Assembly: GCA_008360955.1 (NCBI GenBank) | Contig: LUCM01002323.1 | Span: forward strand, 1 to 64,000 | Origin: Fasciolopsis buskii | Taxonomy: Eukaryota > Platyhelminthes > Trematoda > Plagiorchiida > Fasciolidae | Direction of reading: 5' to 3' | DNA: 64,000 bases | In this document: in pieces, positions 46,651-59,500 of the stretch | How the letters are laid out: every line of letters starts with the position of its first letter | How positions within the stretch are numbered: the stretch's first letter is position 1 | Made by a program: the position numbers and the translations under genes | Notes under the pieces: model-generated | Told to the model about the DNA's origin: nothing | Seen by the model: only the letters and a program-made list of their open reading frames with translations | Databases searched by the model: none

Positions 46651-46652
<2 letters not shown>
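46357..46652 (-). repeat. Dispersed monomer of the 308-bp repeat, hammerhead-bearing
   Basis: Read on the minus strand this 296-base copy aligns from end to end with one unit of the 21250-25300 array. Shared blocks include CCTCGTT, CAACTGACAAA, GTACAAGTAT, GATGTTT, ACAAGAGAG, AATAACCGCGAAACCGGTCG and GATACTACTT. It is much diverged from the array units. Its ends abut (TA)n on both sides. In array units the corresponding junction is a short AT-rich bridge, ATTGATATCTATT. This suggests that the monomer ends lie there and that the array formed by joining monomers head to tail. Confidence 0.85.
46401..46443 (-). ncRNA. Hammerhead ribozyme, type I, putatively intact core
   Basis: On the minus strand the order is GCATAC (stem I, 5' side), CTGACGA (conserved core), GCG-loop-CGC (stem II), GAAA, ACCGGT as a self-complementary short stem III containing the GTC triplet, then GTGTGC (stem I, 3' side). 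GCATAC and GTGTGC pair over 6 bp with one G-U. Beyond a 3-by-1 internal loop, CGGG and CCCG pair to make an outer stem I. The internal loop in stem I opposite loop II is what natural hammerheads use for their tertiary contact. All core residues are canonical; cleavage is expected after the C of GTC. The very short palindromic stem III resembles hammerheads that act best as dimers. Activity is not shown. Confidence 0.75.

Positions 46653-46683
<31 letters not shown>
46653..46683. repeat. (TA)n microsatellite
   Basis: About 31 bases of TA repeat directly after the monomer. Confidence 0.95.
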
Positions 46684-46685
<2 letters not shown>

Positions 46686-48367
46686 CAGACAGTTTAATCA
46701 CATCCTATGGCAATAACCATTGTGGAATAAACGAGACGATAAAATTTGAAACTACTTATGAGGAGGCTGAAACAAAATTCACATCGAATATAAAGGCATG
46801 GACGAGGCCCACTAGAACGATAAATCCAATTGAATTTTAGTGTCATGTGACGCGATTCTCGATGAGTACAAGCATCGTAGCCGAACTTAAAGGCTCCTCA
46901 CAAACAAAATTCAATAATTCTAACTCGTTATGTGCGCAGCCAACCGGCTTAACTTATTTTGATTTAGTACCCGTTCTCAAGACTGGATTCGAGGACCGTG
47001 CATCTCACGCCTTATTTTTAATTTAGTCACAAAATCTCCCAACCGTATTCTACCAATATTATGAAGACAATGGTCTTCAAACACCCAAAGTCTCCACTAA
47101 TCTTCTGCTCTCAGCGACCATGTTCCGGATTTGCAGAACAATACCCACTTTACCACTGCCATCTGCATTTCACTCTTTCTAGATGCACGGATGTCGCACC
47201 GACGTCTCAGATGTTTTGACAAATTTATTATTGTTGCGGTCTTGATTAAATAGCTGCATTGCGGTATTACCGGATCCAGAAACCATTTAGAGATCGTGAA
47301 TAGCACAGCTGCATGTGATTATACTTTGCACATCCATACTGACAGAACACTCGTTTCTTCGCCAACACTATGACACTGAAAACACCCCATGGACAAAGAT
47401 AAGGACTCATTCACTTTAGAATGATCCATCGATTTTCCCGGTTATTTAGTTGACGATGACTTATTTTCGGCTCAAATTTGGAGCTTGCTGAACAACTTTG
47501 AAAATCCTCGAGAATTACTTGGTCTTCTCCAGTGATTCATAATCATGGCGATAAATCTCTAACGATTACTAGCATAGAGTGGAGTAAGAACACAGATCGG
47601 TGGAGCGACGCCCGCCAGTCGAGTGAAGAAGTACACAATTGATCGAAATCGAACTTTGGATCAAAATAACAGATGTCGTTTTTCTGTCTTCGTACTTCTC
47701 TTGATAATTTCTGCGAGCCGTTGTTCGAACCGCTCTGCGAACATCATCCAGTAGGGCTGGACGCTGGAGCTCTCGTTATTTGCCGTGCTCATGCTTCTCA
47801 CCTATTGGGTCAGTTCACCCACCGCATGTAGTCGAAATGTTTTGCCCAGTCTACAATGTCCCAAGCAGATAATCATGCAACTGATGCATCGAGTCCTGCC
47901 GATTGCGGAATCCACTAGCACTTGATTAATTAATCCGTTATCATGTGCATAGCAAAAGTTCGTTTCAGCACCAAAGCTCTCGATGTTCACTCCTCATCCA
48001 TCGAAGAGAAAAATCAAACTATGCGCATCAATATTTTGATGTAAAATCAGATTTGAATTACTTGTGTGATCGGTTTTCAATCATGACTCATACGGCCTGC
48101 TCCAGAGCCTTCCTTTCATATCATTTTTGGTAATACCGATCTTTGATATGGTCCAATAGCAGGCTCATGACTCCATAAATTTGGTCCTGGTTACCATTTG
48201 TTGGTAGTCTGCCAAATTTCACGTCACTGTTTGTCCGTTTAATAGCAAACATCGTTGAGTGAAAACCCGATTTTCGGGGATTGCCGCAGCATTTCTATAC
48301 CAAAGTAATTTACCTTCATTAACAACTTCCCTTCACTTATTTACCAAGCAAATTCATTGTATTTTAG
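46684..48367. other. Non-coding sequence, nothing recognised
   Basis: AT-rich. No feature supported. Confidence 0.35.
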
Positions 48368-48507
48368 GGCACGTCGCGAGCAAGCTACCGGAGAGCGAAG
48401 AGATCGACCATTTCTGCTTGATTACCACCGGATCTCACCTACAGGGTTGTGAACCGAGAGAGCTGGAGTGTTGTGTACCAAGTTTAGGAGGCGAAAACGG
48501 CGTGTGA
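48368..48507 (+). CDS. Candidate terminal exon, unknown protein
   Basis: The acceptor CATTGTATTTTAG is followed by a GC-richer open stretch reading GHVASKLPESEEIDHF, then LITTGSHLQGCEPRELECC, and ending GGENGV before TGA. It enters in phase 1. Composition differs from the AT-rich surroundings, which is the main support. No family recognised. Confidence 0.22.
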
Positions 48508-50763
48508 CTGAAAGGCTGTATTGCTCGTTGAACTTGTTTCAGGTAAGCAGTGTTGGTCTGTTTATACGAATGCCTCGGAAAGTCACAATTGAGAATACAC
48601 ACAACCTTTGACTACTGTATTTCTGGTTGTTTCTTTATATTACCGAACAATTTTTGTCACATACGACCATTGAGTTTATCCAGCAAGGTATAAGCATTCC
48701 TCTTGTTGGTTTCCACAATATTCCTTGCCGAGGGATTCTCAAAACCCGGTTGGGATCAGCATTTCGTTTTGCGCCTCAGTGTCTAGTCTGTCGTTTTGGA
48801 CAACGTGTTTGCTTACATATTTATCAGTTTGAACTTATTCAGAACATCTCTATGTTCTAACATTAAATTCGACTACCCTGGGTCAGAGATCGCTAGTCTA
48901 ACGTAATATGAGACTCAACACGTTGATGCATGAACAAGGTCAAGTGATGTTGTTTCTGGGGCATGATATCGCCGAGATACACTAGCCAGACTTGAAACTT
49001 GCTTAGCTACACTCCGTATCTTTTTAGAAAATAAATCCAAGGGATAATTTCGCAAATGAGTAACAAGAGGTCTGGCAGTTCTGCAAGCACCGTGTGAATG
49101 CACTGCCCGGTAAGATGAACGAAATCCAAAATGGCCACGACTAACTAAATTGTTTTGATCACACGGGCAGTTCACTTTGCATGACAGCAGTCACCACTCC
49201 GAGTGAATCCGGCCCTACTCTTCTAGCGGGGAGAATTCTACTTTTTCGTGATTACCAACGATGTGTTTGGGTTTCTGTTAATTCTCCCCAGAGTAAACTT
49301 GAATGCCTCTGTTTGGATGGCAAAATCATTGCTCAGAGGAATTGTCGTGTTTCACTGCAACTCACATGATTTGCCGCAGGAAATATTCACAAGTTTTACC
49401 CATGTGAGAAATGGATGTTGCAGTGTACTGGTGATCACTAGACAGGATGAATCAGTCATACACCGGGCTGAAAGTGTTATAACTAACTGTCGAATTGCTC
49501 AACAGTGCAGGAGACCAAAACCTGTCGATCACTCGGAATATTCAATCAAATTGATTCCGAATAACATTGGAAAACTGTCAGTAAAGCACTCCAATATGGC
49601 GCTGATTAGTTAGCTGAAGTGAAGTGAGAAATCAAGAAACATCAAAACAGATAGGTTCTCTCAGCACCTAGATTGAAGTGTTTTGGTGCAGAATTTTAAT
49701 TTCTGCTTGCATAGATGTCATTCTACCGCGCAATCTGTTTGGGTATTTGCTCAATTGCATTCATTAAATTGTATCTCTTGTAATATTTTGAATTTCGCGG
49801 GGAAATGTACTGACTTACTAATAAGTCCACATTACACTATGTAAATTTCAAAAAGACTTTGTTGCACATCCGTCTTCCTTGATGTCTTATTTTTTTCGTG
49901 TATGACAACGTCAACGAAACGAAACGAAAATCTAAAGGCACCGCAGGGTCATTAAAATCTAGTGAGTAGTGCAACTAAGTTGGACGGAAATTACGTTATC
50001 ACGCTAGATACCAGATGTCCGCGGAAAATCTCGTAGGATTCCAGACATGCACATTTGGTTTTTATTCCTTAATTTTACTCCAACCCCTTAGTTCCATGCG
50101 TCAGAGAAACGTGATTCTTTGGGCGGTGTTTTCGGCGATCACGTTGATGAAATTACAAAGACCGTGGTGAGAGCAAACCGGATTCAACTTAATCGCAATC
50201 CTCTACACCCGCAGCTGTGATTGCTGAATGCTGATTGACCATAGTCGGCTTTTGAAATACCATAATAGCGGTTAATTCAGTGCGGTATTTTTGTATAAAA
50301 ATGTTCTGTATGAAAGCAAAGATTGCAGAAGATAATTATGCGATTTGTCAAATTAATAGAAGAAAGTCTTTTGGTGGGGAACTTGCAGCGACAATCAAAT
50401 TCATTGAAATGCAAAGACGGAAGAAATGAAGACATGACTTTGAGATTCTTAGTGTCACCCACGAGGAATTGAGTAGATAAAGTAAGGAAAACTGCAAAAT
50501 AATAGGGAGTAATGAATGGTAACGTTTCTTCTGTACAAACTGTTGAATTTGGTCACAGTGCTGATAGATTTAAGTACTAAGTACTTACTGGAATGAAACT
50601 ATATCTGGTGAGCACATAAACGTACGAAGATCTTGAGAGCTAAATTCATTTTGATTAATGCCTGAAAGAAACTCACTAGTTTACTCAGCCAACCAAACAA
50701 AAGTAAAACAACACATGCAAATTGAATTAAATCCCGTTACTCAACTGAAAATACTTGCTCCTC
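48508..50763. other. Non-coding sequence with weak open frames
   Basis: 49181-49613 (plus) contains two overlapping open frames, one ending KPVDHSEYSIKLIPNN, that look only mildly coding-like. No recognised gene or repeat. Confidence 0.35.
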
Positions 50764-51064
50764 TCATTGAGTTTCGTAGATGGCAGAAAAAACAGTCCGC
50801 AGAAAAAGTTGTCTAACAGTTCGTTTTATCCTTCTGGCAGCAGCCAAATGATCTTTGCAGACGAGTTTCCAGTGATAACATTTTTGTGTTAATCGTCCGT
50901 TCACACACACGCACGGATAATTCGATTTCCGTATACATTCTGGTTGACAATACAAACTGACCGCAGTATCTGACAGTCCATTCCACGGAAATGACAATTT
51001 AGATAACGACTTTCCCTTGTTTGGTAACTCAAATTTTGCTCCCGTAACTTTGTTCTCAACGACT
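50764..51064 (-). CDS. Candidate terminal exon, cysteine-containing protein
   Basis: The minus-strand frame is open from an upstream stop at 51073-51075 to TGA at 50764. A possible acceptor is TTTCTAAG at 51072-51065. The peptide includes FPWNGLSDTAVSLYCQPEC, NYPCVCVNGRLTQKCYHW and KLVCKDHLAAARRIKRTVRQ. Cysteine spacing C-x3-C-x8-C-x-C-x8-C-x6-C, aromatic residues and a basic amphipathic tail look like real protein rather than chance. I do not recognise the family. Upstream exons are not identified. Confidence 0.33.
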
Positions 51065-51939
51065 CTTAGAAATTACAGCTCTCAAATTTCCTGCATACTT
51101 TTCCAATTCAAACGAGACAAAATGTTTAACGTGATTATTCTGATTTATGCCTTGTCGTCACGGCTGTGGCAAAAAAATACGGGCAGCGTTAACCGTATTC
51201 ACCCAAATTTTGAATCACATTGACAATCCTTAATGAATTGTCACGTGGTGCTCCAGGTTGGGAGTCAATTTGAGCTGGCAAGGTGAATGGAACAATAAAT
51301 ATTAAAAGAAGACCGGCTTACGTTCATTGGCATCCTGCTTCCTTGCAAACAGGTTTCTGTAGGAATGAAACATTTAATTGAGAACCATAAGTGTTGCTTA
51401 GTGTTGCTTAGTATATAGATTGCACTACAGTATTCGTCCGAAAAATCTCTCAAAGAATAGCACTAAATCAAAAATAAGGCATGAGATATATGGTCTGCTG
51501 CAAAAATCACAGTTAGAAGATTATTACTAAATTTTATTACCCAAGATAAGTTCCGACGAAGAAAATTTCTGGGGATTGCATGGTTTTACCAGGTTTTCAG
51601 GAAACTCGCTGATCACGGCAAGTCTAATTACAGAATCACACCAGTTAAATCACTCTACGTAGTGATGAAGATGAATTTGGCAGGTGCACAGCATCTATTG
51701 GATGGTGAAAATCTAAGAAGCTGAGGTGTGTCAAATATGCGAGCATTCGCAGTTCACTTTATCCTTTCCTGAGGAGGTAGGATGAATAACAAAAGTTTCG
51801 GATACCGGTATGACATTCTTAACGTGTGAACCAATGCAGATTTGGATATAATTGTTGAATAATCGGAAACCTAACGACTTTCTTTTACTCACTGTTGGTT
51901 TAACAACGGTAGATGGATGGTGCAATGAAAATATTACTG
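51065..51939. other. Non-coding sequence, nothing recognised
   Basis: AT-rich. No feature supported. Confidence 0.35.
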
Positions 51940-54870
51940 AAGAGTCTTTGACTATCTACGCTACAGTTATCTGACATCCTCATTTCTTTGTCCAACTATC
52001 GCATAATTGTTTGGATTATGGCCTCCATTCCCTGATACAATTTCTCGGAATTACTGTTGTTTAAACCAGTATTGTTTCTCAACGTGGACAGGGATTACGC
52101 ATGGCTGCCATTTAAAGATCATATCGGTCTAAAAGAGACATTCGTGCTGGCTGACAGGCAGCCCTTAAATGCACCCTCCCGGCCCAGAAGTACACTCCGG
52201 CATTGTTGAGTACCGACATCCGCTTTCTGTTTACGAAAATGTCGCATCTGTCCCTCACGTTTCAATCACCAATCCATGTTCACAATTACGTTATCTGCAT
52301 GCAAGGATCGCCGCTGAACCCGGATATCGCTGATTCACTCACGTCGATGGAGAGCTTTACACTCCATCGGCAGGAGAGTTTCGAACAAGAATACTGGTTC
52401 AGCAACCTACATAAACTCCTGATCTCGCAGGTGCGAAGTTGCTTACACGTACTTGCTAAACGGAATCGACTGTCTCGTGACATTGTCATCCTAGGTTTTC
52501 TCGCCATACCAGCACTATCATAACTAATTTATACATTGCCCCTTTTAGCTCGCAGCAAAATGTCGCATCTTTTATCGAATCCTTTCTAGTATTTATTATT
52601 CCTGTTCTTGAGGATATTCTGCATATTATTGTGGGTGATTTTAATCATGCGCCTATTCTACCACTGATTGTGTTTGATTTGACTGACCTCTGCATTTCTC
52701 AAACCAGAGGCGGCTCCATTTTAGAGAGAGTTATCACCAACCATCCGGATTTCTTCTTCCTGAAACTGCGTGCTCCAGTTTCAAGTAGTGCTCATTGTCT
52801 GCTTCTGTTAAGGTCCAAGATATACTCTAGGTCAGCCTTCCATTCCTTCAGGCAAACAAATCAAATCCGAGTTCGCCTCTGTAACTTTTCACGCAACAAC
52901 CACATTCTTCTCCAGAAATCCCGTTCACTCGCATCTACCTGATTCTCTTTTGAACCCCTGTTCAATGATATTGCCAGACATTTCACAGAGACAGCCATAG
53001 CAATCTTTGATATCTTCTGCTCCTTACAAACACTATTTGACTCACATGGACGTATCTCTACCCATGGGATGAAATTTCGAAGAAAACTTAAGGGAGCATT
53101 CTACAAATCTTGTAGTAACTCAAACTTGCGGTATATTTCCACCCTAATAAAAGCTGAACTCAAACTCATTGACACCGCAATCACCAGCCAACACCTGAGT
53201 GGCAACAACAACGTAGTCCTACGGCAAGGCTTTCGAATATGATGTGGGAAGAAAAAGTTATGTACAATGTTCTGTGGACGTCGACAGCAATAATCAAGTT
53301 GTCATCCATTCTTCCCCTTATAGCCCGACCATATTTGGACAGAGTGGTGATATGACATTTACAAGTTTTTCTAGGCAAGAAGTGATCGACCTTCTGCGCA
53401 CCACCACAATTATCACAGAGGTGGTCCTTAAAATCTGTCTTCAGCTCTTTTAAGGCATGGCGCTGTGGCTCTGACCGATACGTTCACTTCTCTGTTTAAC
53501 TCAACTTTAATCTCATCTTCCATCCCTGTCTATTGGAGACCCGTCACCATTATTCCCATCCCTAAATCTAGAAGTTCTACTGCATTAACAAAACGTTTTC
53601 GCCCCACCGCCTTAACGTCTTCTGGTCTTAAACTGACGGAGCGTGCTATACTTGAACGCATGCCTTCTTCTATGCATGCTCCTAACGACCCATTCAGTTC
53701 TCCTATAAATCTAACATATCTGCTTTGGACGCTGTCGCCTCCATCATTCATCGCATTTGCAAGCTCTTAAAGGCATCAATGAAATCTGTGCGTTGCGTCT
53801 TTCTAGACTATTCGTCGACATTTGAATCGGTCCCACGATCACTTCTCATTCACAAATTGGAAAAATTTGGTTGTCCCGGGCCTTCATTAGATAGCATGAT
53901 TGTCTGATTGCTTTACTAACCGAAACCAGTGCGCACGAAACCGTTTATTAACAGCTCAGGACTGCCTCAGGGTGCTGTTCTTTCACCGTTTCTCTTCTCT
54001 ACCTACATCAGCGATTTATCAACTAGCTTCCCCTGTCATCTGTTTACGTATGCTAATGATGTTGCTCTCTCTCAAGCCACTTCGAACAACGGCGATTTTC
54101 GAAGTTCTTTTTAATAACCTATCTTCTATCTACGATTTCTCTGCACGGGCTGGTTTAAATCTTAACATACCTAAATGTTCCGAATGTCTGTTCTTTCGAT
54201 CTCTCTCTCTCTCTCTAGGTCAGTCTTCCCATCCGAAACGTCTTCCATCAACTCAAACACACTTACCAGGGTTGATTCTGTGAAATATCTAGGAGTTACT
54301 ATTGATAAAATTCTGAAGTCGTCTTCTCATATTTCTTGCTCTGTAAGTAATTGCCTATGGTTTTCATTTCAAATCAGGAATCGGCGAGACTACAAGTTGA
54401 AAAAGCACCACCTCCAGATGTGCATACCAATTTGTTTTTCCAATCTCTCTTTTCTGTTCTCCTGTTGTTTTTCCATATTTACTTTGAAAAGGCTTTAAAG
54501 TTGTTCTCCCGGGGGCTATTAGTTATTAGCCGTGTGTCTTACATACCAGTAACTGAAATGTCTCTTGATCGTTGTGATCAGCACTTATAAGCATGTGAGA
54601 AATTTGCTAACAAAATTCTTTCTGATCCCACGCATTCTCTGCACAAGGATCTTTCAAGGTGCCGCTCTCATACTTCTACAGGATCCGCTTTTCGTTCTAT
54701 ACCATGTAAAACAGATATATATGGGAACTTCAATGTTCCTTATTCAGCACGAATTTTAACAAACCATGGCTGTTTTACCCAAATTCCTCAACAATTTTTC
54801 ATAATGTGCTTTGATTATTCATCGATGAGTTTTACCAGGTGATGAGTGTAAACTTTTTACCCTCACATTT
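51940..54870 (+). mobile_element. CR1-like non-LTR retrotransposon, decayed, plus strand
   Basis: Same family as the minus-strand copy at 5680-8550, colinear over about 2.8 kb. The endonuclease portion is at about 52140-52945 (SPLNPDIADSL, FTLHRQESFEQEYW, and VGDFNHAP near 52630). The RT portion is at about 53230-54300 (YWRPVTIIPIPKSRSSTAL, RFRPTALTSSGLKLTE, VFLDYSSTFESVPRSLL, SSGLPQGAVLSPFLFS). The catalytic box reads FTYANDVAL, where YADD is expected. KYLGVTIDKILKSSSH follows. At least six frame changes or stops break the ORF. The 3' UTR matches the other copy until about 54855. Not active. Confidence 0.82.
53929..54114 (+). pseudogene. CR1-like RT palm fragment
   Basis: An open stretch carrying the RT motifs SSGLPQGAVLSPFLFSTYIS and CHLFTYANDVALSQ. 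The second catalytic aspartate position reads N (YAND), which by itself should abolish polymerisation. It overlaps a longer frame (53900-54283) that takes over downstream after a frameshift. Confidence 0.8.
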
Positions 54871-56464
54871 TTGACTGGCATGCGACATTGTCTTTGGTAC
54901 ACGAATGTCTATACAATACAGTACAATACTTTAGTCGGGATGAAAAGTTATCATGTTTAACAGAGCGGTGTACAAATTTTTACCGAGAATTTTAAATAGA
55001 ACCCTCCGGGTTGATGATTATCATGCGGACTGGTCTCCAACGTTATTTTGGCTCGCGCAATGTGGTGCAACCGAACACTGTGTTCTGTAATTACCAGAAG
55101 TCCTTGACTTCTTTGATGACGCATTTCGTAATTACCAATCAACGGTTAACACTGCACTTTGTGGTTGATGTAATAATCAAAAACGATGAGCTGATCAAAA
55201 AAATTATCCAGTGAGGCAACCAATAGTTTTGTATAAAAATGCATTTTTAGCTTATTAACGCTTTGCTCTTAGTTGATAATGACAACTGTATAATCCCGTT
55301 CACCCACACACGGTTGCAATGTTGTCGATGTATGCTTGTCTATCGTTTGTTAAAATGTTAAATCTGGTCTCGGGTTTCTCACTTGTTATTATTTAAGGCT
55401 GACACCGATTTGACATATGTTAGCTGATGGGAGCGACTGGCAATTCATTTATCCAATGACATTTTGACATAACTTTATCTCAAGGAAATTGTACCGTTTT
55501 ATGGATAAACTCAATGTTGACTTTTAAACGGAATTGGTTTGTGTGCAGCAGTTGTTAAGTGATTTGCATTTCTAATCTGGAAGACAGTCGCTAATTTTAT
55601 AAATGGAGGAGTTACCAGTTGCAATCGTTTGTTTGAAGCAGCAATTTATTTTTTCCCATTTAATCAAGGTATTGGGTCAAAATTTCATGTAGTAATTCAA
55701 ACACTGGAAAACTCTCAGATGAGAAATGATGCCGACGTTACGCTGTCAACGGATTGACAGTGACCGTTAGTCGTTAGGCCGTTCCAAGTGGTTCAAACGC
55801 AAGGCTGATTTGGCATGTGACTATTGTTTTATTGAAGCGTTGACGGCGAATTATTTAAATTTACTTAAATGGTCTCCTCAGCAGACTAGTTGCCGGTAGA
55901 TTTTGCGGATTGAGTGAACTATTTTGGCTGATTCTTCATGTCCCTTTTGATGATCGTCGATCCATAAACATGCATACGATCCCTATGGTTCGAGTGGGGA
56001 TGCGTCGTCGTGTTTGGCTTAAGATATATTTTTAGCAACAATTCTAAAGCAGAAATCCATCATTAAAATATTTGGTTACTTAGATTGTTTTCTTCAACTG
56101 CTTTTCAGCAGAAGGAAAGGAACAATGAAATAATATAAGTTTGGCACCTGGTAATAGTACTAAAGTCAGTAGAGAGCACAGTGGACTAGCAGATGCCTTT
56201 GTGTTTCAAACGAAGCTGTCAAATATCTGGTTGTTTGCATGGAAGCCACAGAAGGAGTAGGAAAGTAAACATTCAGGAAAAATCTTAGCAAGTAATGAAT
56301 CAAATCCATTTTTTTCCTATTTACAAATGGTGACCATGGAGCATGGAACATTATTATCCGTTGTGTCGGTAATTTGACATCTTTTATCTTTTGCTTCTTT
56401 TATTACTCAAACAACAATGTACTTCCTTGCTCGAGAAGATGGCCGCAGCCGACAGAGGACTACC
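54871..56464. other. Non-coding sequence, nothing recognised
   Basis: AT-rich. No feature supported. Confidence 0.35.
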
Positions 56465-56560
56465 AAATGAGGAAGTTAACCGGCCGTGGAAGAGTTCGAC
56501 CACGCGACCTTCACGTCCAAATGCCACTACCTTACCCCCTTGGCCACCGTCAAATGGGTA
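56465..56560 (-). repeat. tRNA-derived SINE remnant
   Basis: The minus strand reads GGTGGCCAAGGGGGTAAGG (box A) and GCGTGGTCGAACTCTTCC (box B), spaced as in a class II tRNA. It aligns with the copy at 27222-27310. Confidence 0.6.
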
Positions 56561-59500
56561 AGATTGTCACAATAAGTGACAAATCATGTGTCACGGAGTC
56601 TGCGGGTATCTGGACTGATTTTCACAAATATACGGTAGTAAGTTATCATCAAAGTTTCCCCGTGTATTGATGGTTTTAAATTATTTTGGACATAAAATTC
56701 GACCTCCTAGCGGAAATGATAGAAATCGAGAAGAAAACGTTCTACTACCAAATTCAAAAAGTTGAAACTATATGTGCGAAGAACTGATCCGATTGACTTA
56801 TCCATTAACAGGAGCACTGAATAGCATTCGATTTAAGTTAAGGGCCATGTCTTTAGGTTTAAGACAGAGATCAAGTTGAAAATGCCTCAAGTTACATTTA
56901 CAAAGTCCTGTTAAAGCTCAGAAAATTAGGCTGATAGTTCCGTGCTACAATTTGTACAAACTCATGCTAGAACGAAGTAAGTGAAGGCCAAAGTTCACGA
57001 AAAGTATGTCACGGTTTGGGGTCGTCAACTGACATAAACTGCACTGTTTACTCGAAGCCGTTTATCTAACTAAAATTTTGTTTAAAATATCTGGCTTCAC
57101 GAGATAATTTATACGGACCGTCTGGATAATTCTGGTGATACTAGAAGTAAGCAACATCGAGAAATCCAGTATTTCATGCACTTGCATCAAAAAAGTTGGA
57201 TACGTGAAGAAAATTTGCCCATTAAAGTAGTTATGAACTGATTTCTTGCTGTCACGTTTTATTGTGTGATTGGTGTGTTTCGACAGAGGGAAACAGAGCA
57301 TTTTAAATAATGGCCTGGTTGCATTATTCAGCACGTGGTACTGGAGCAAAAGACGTTTGGCTTAGCAGCTACTGATTGCTTAGGAATTACGAAACTTATA
57401 TCAGCCGGATGGATTGTTGCCCTTCAGTTCTGGATGATAACTTGAGTTTCAATCATTTTCCCCAAACATGAAAATTACTTAGTTAGTCATTTAGAAACAA
57501 GCCACTGTGCAGCTTGTTCTCATCCTAATAGAAATGAGTGAATTTTCTGTGCATTCTCAAAAAGAACAAACACTTCACAAGCAAATAGCATCGGATTTGT
57601 TGGTTCAATCTAATCACGGGCAGTCATGGTTTGATATCAAGTTATCATAATTGGTAAAATTAAATCCAACACCTAGCTGTACAGGCCTATTCAAAATTGA
57701 AGAAGGAAAACTGACATGAACTTTTCATGTGTGAAATTTTTGCGATGACAAGTTTATTTATGCACTACTTGTATACTTCACAGTATCACACTTATTCAGA
57801 TTGAGCAAAATCCTGACTCACAACAGCTGAATAAACTGCAATGAAAGAATACACGATGTAAACAGCAGAGCTAAAAAAGATGGAGCAAGGGATAGGGACA
57901 TTTGGTATGAATCAATTGTATTCTGAAATAAGTAAATAAAGTTGAAGCAAACGTTGTCCTTGGGCAAATGACAATGAGCTAATAAATCTATGGATACATA
58001 AATATGAACTGGAACACGTGTACAGTAGGATGGAGAGGAAATGACTCAACTACTTAATAGGGTCAAAAACCATAATTGGATGAGTGCTTCCACACCCAAA
58101 ATAGAAGGGACAGCATGTAATCTTGAGTCTGAAATCCCCTAAGGCAAGCATCACTAATTCACTTTCAAAGGTCACGTCAGCAGATTTCGACCGTTAGGAC
58201 AAATCCCGTAGTCAAGGTTTAAGCAAAATGGACCACAGAGCAAGAAAACTGACAACAATATGTTCCCGTCATCCGGAACATTGATAGACTATGTGCCTCG
58301 CAAACTATCAACGGACGGGTTTTTAAAGATCAAACGTTATGTACCGCGGATAATATGAAGTACACGTTTCAGCGGTTCGCTTGCCTCCTTGATCTTTTAG
58401 TGATGCGTCAAGCACTAAACCATCGAATCCACAAATCACCCAATTCAGTTGTCGAAATCAAAGTATCGACCGTGGTGCAACTGCAATATGACTGCTATTA
58501 TATTGCATTTTGTTGTATTGTACTGCATTGTGTTGTACTGTATAAATTTTTGCGTACAAAAAATAGTGTCGCGTTTCAGTCAAAGAAATGTAATAGTAAG
58601 AAAATAGAAAAACGTTTACACTAATCACATTGTAACATGTGAAAACATCGAGGAATAGGATTAGCCAACATTTGAGGTGCCGCTCGATTTATGCAAAAGA
58701 GATAAACTTCGCAAATGGTTTATAGTACTCTAAACAAAAATTGAAAACTCTCAAGGCAGACTACGTTTCCGCCTTTCCGTTAACGAAATGAACCGATCGC
58801 GGTCAACTAGGTTGGAAAAATGTAAAGCGACGAAAAATCAGAAGATTGTTTGGTTTTGTAGCCTCGGACTTTTTGTTTCCCATGGGTTCTCATTTGTTTC
58901 ATATTTCACGAAAAACTGCTGGATTTAGAACTACTGAATTAGGCAAATCATTTTAGTAGCCTTAGAAATAAACTTGCCATCGTATTTTAGCTGGTTGAAT
59001 ACCCATTCTTCGGATTGCTCTGAAAGAACATGCTGATAAAAATAATTAGGTGAACAAATTCATTTATTCCTATTATTTGCATAAGATTTAATGCACAATA
59101 TCAGTACTTGTAAGTAATTGGCATCTTCGCAACACAACCGAATGACAAGTAAACCTAATCGTACCAGCTGCAAGTTACGTTGTCAAAAAAATCAACTTCA
59201 CATCCAGGCAAGATGCTCTCAAACAACCCTGCTTTTCAGTCCAATGTTCAGGTTAGTCGGACTCTGTTCGTAAGGACAATTTAGTTTTTTGAGTACAAAA
59301 TAAATTCTCTTACCTGGCATGACCGATTTTACCTGCATCAGTGGATATAACGACGTACTACATTGATCAGATGATTTCTTTTTGACCCCAAATCGTGGGT
59401 GGTTGTCAAACTACTTACAGCTCTTTGCAAATTTTTGAATTTGCTTTTTTTAAAAACCGTGCGAATGCACTTCGATCGACACCCCTCATGTTTGCTTATC

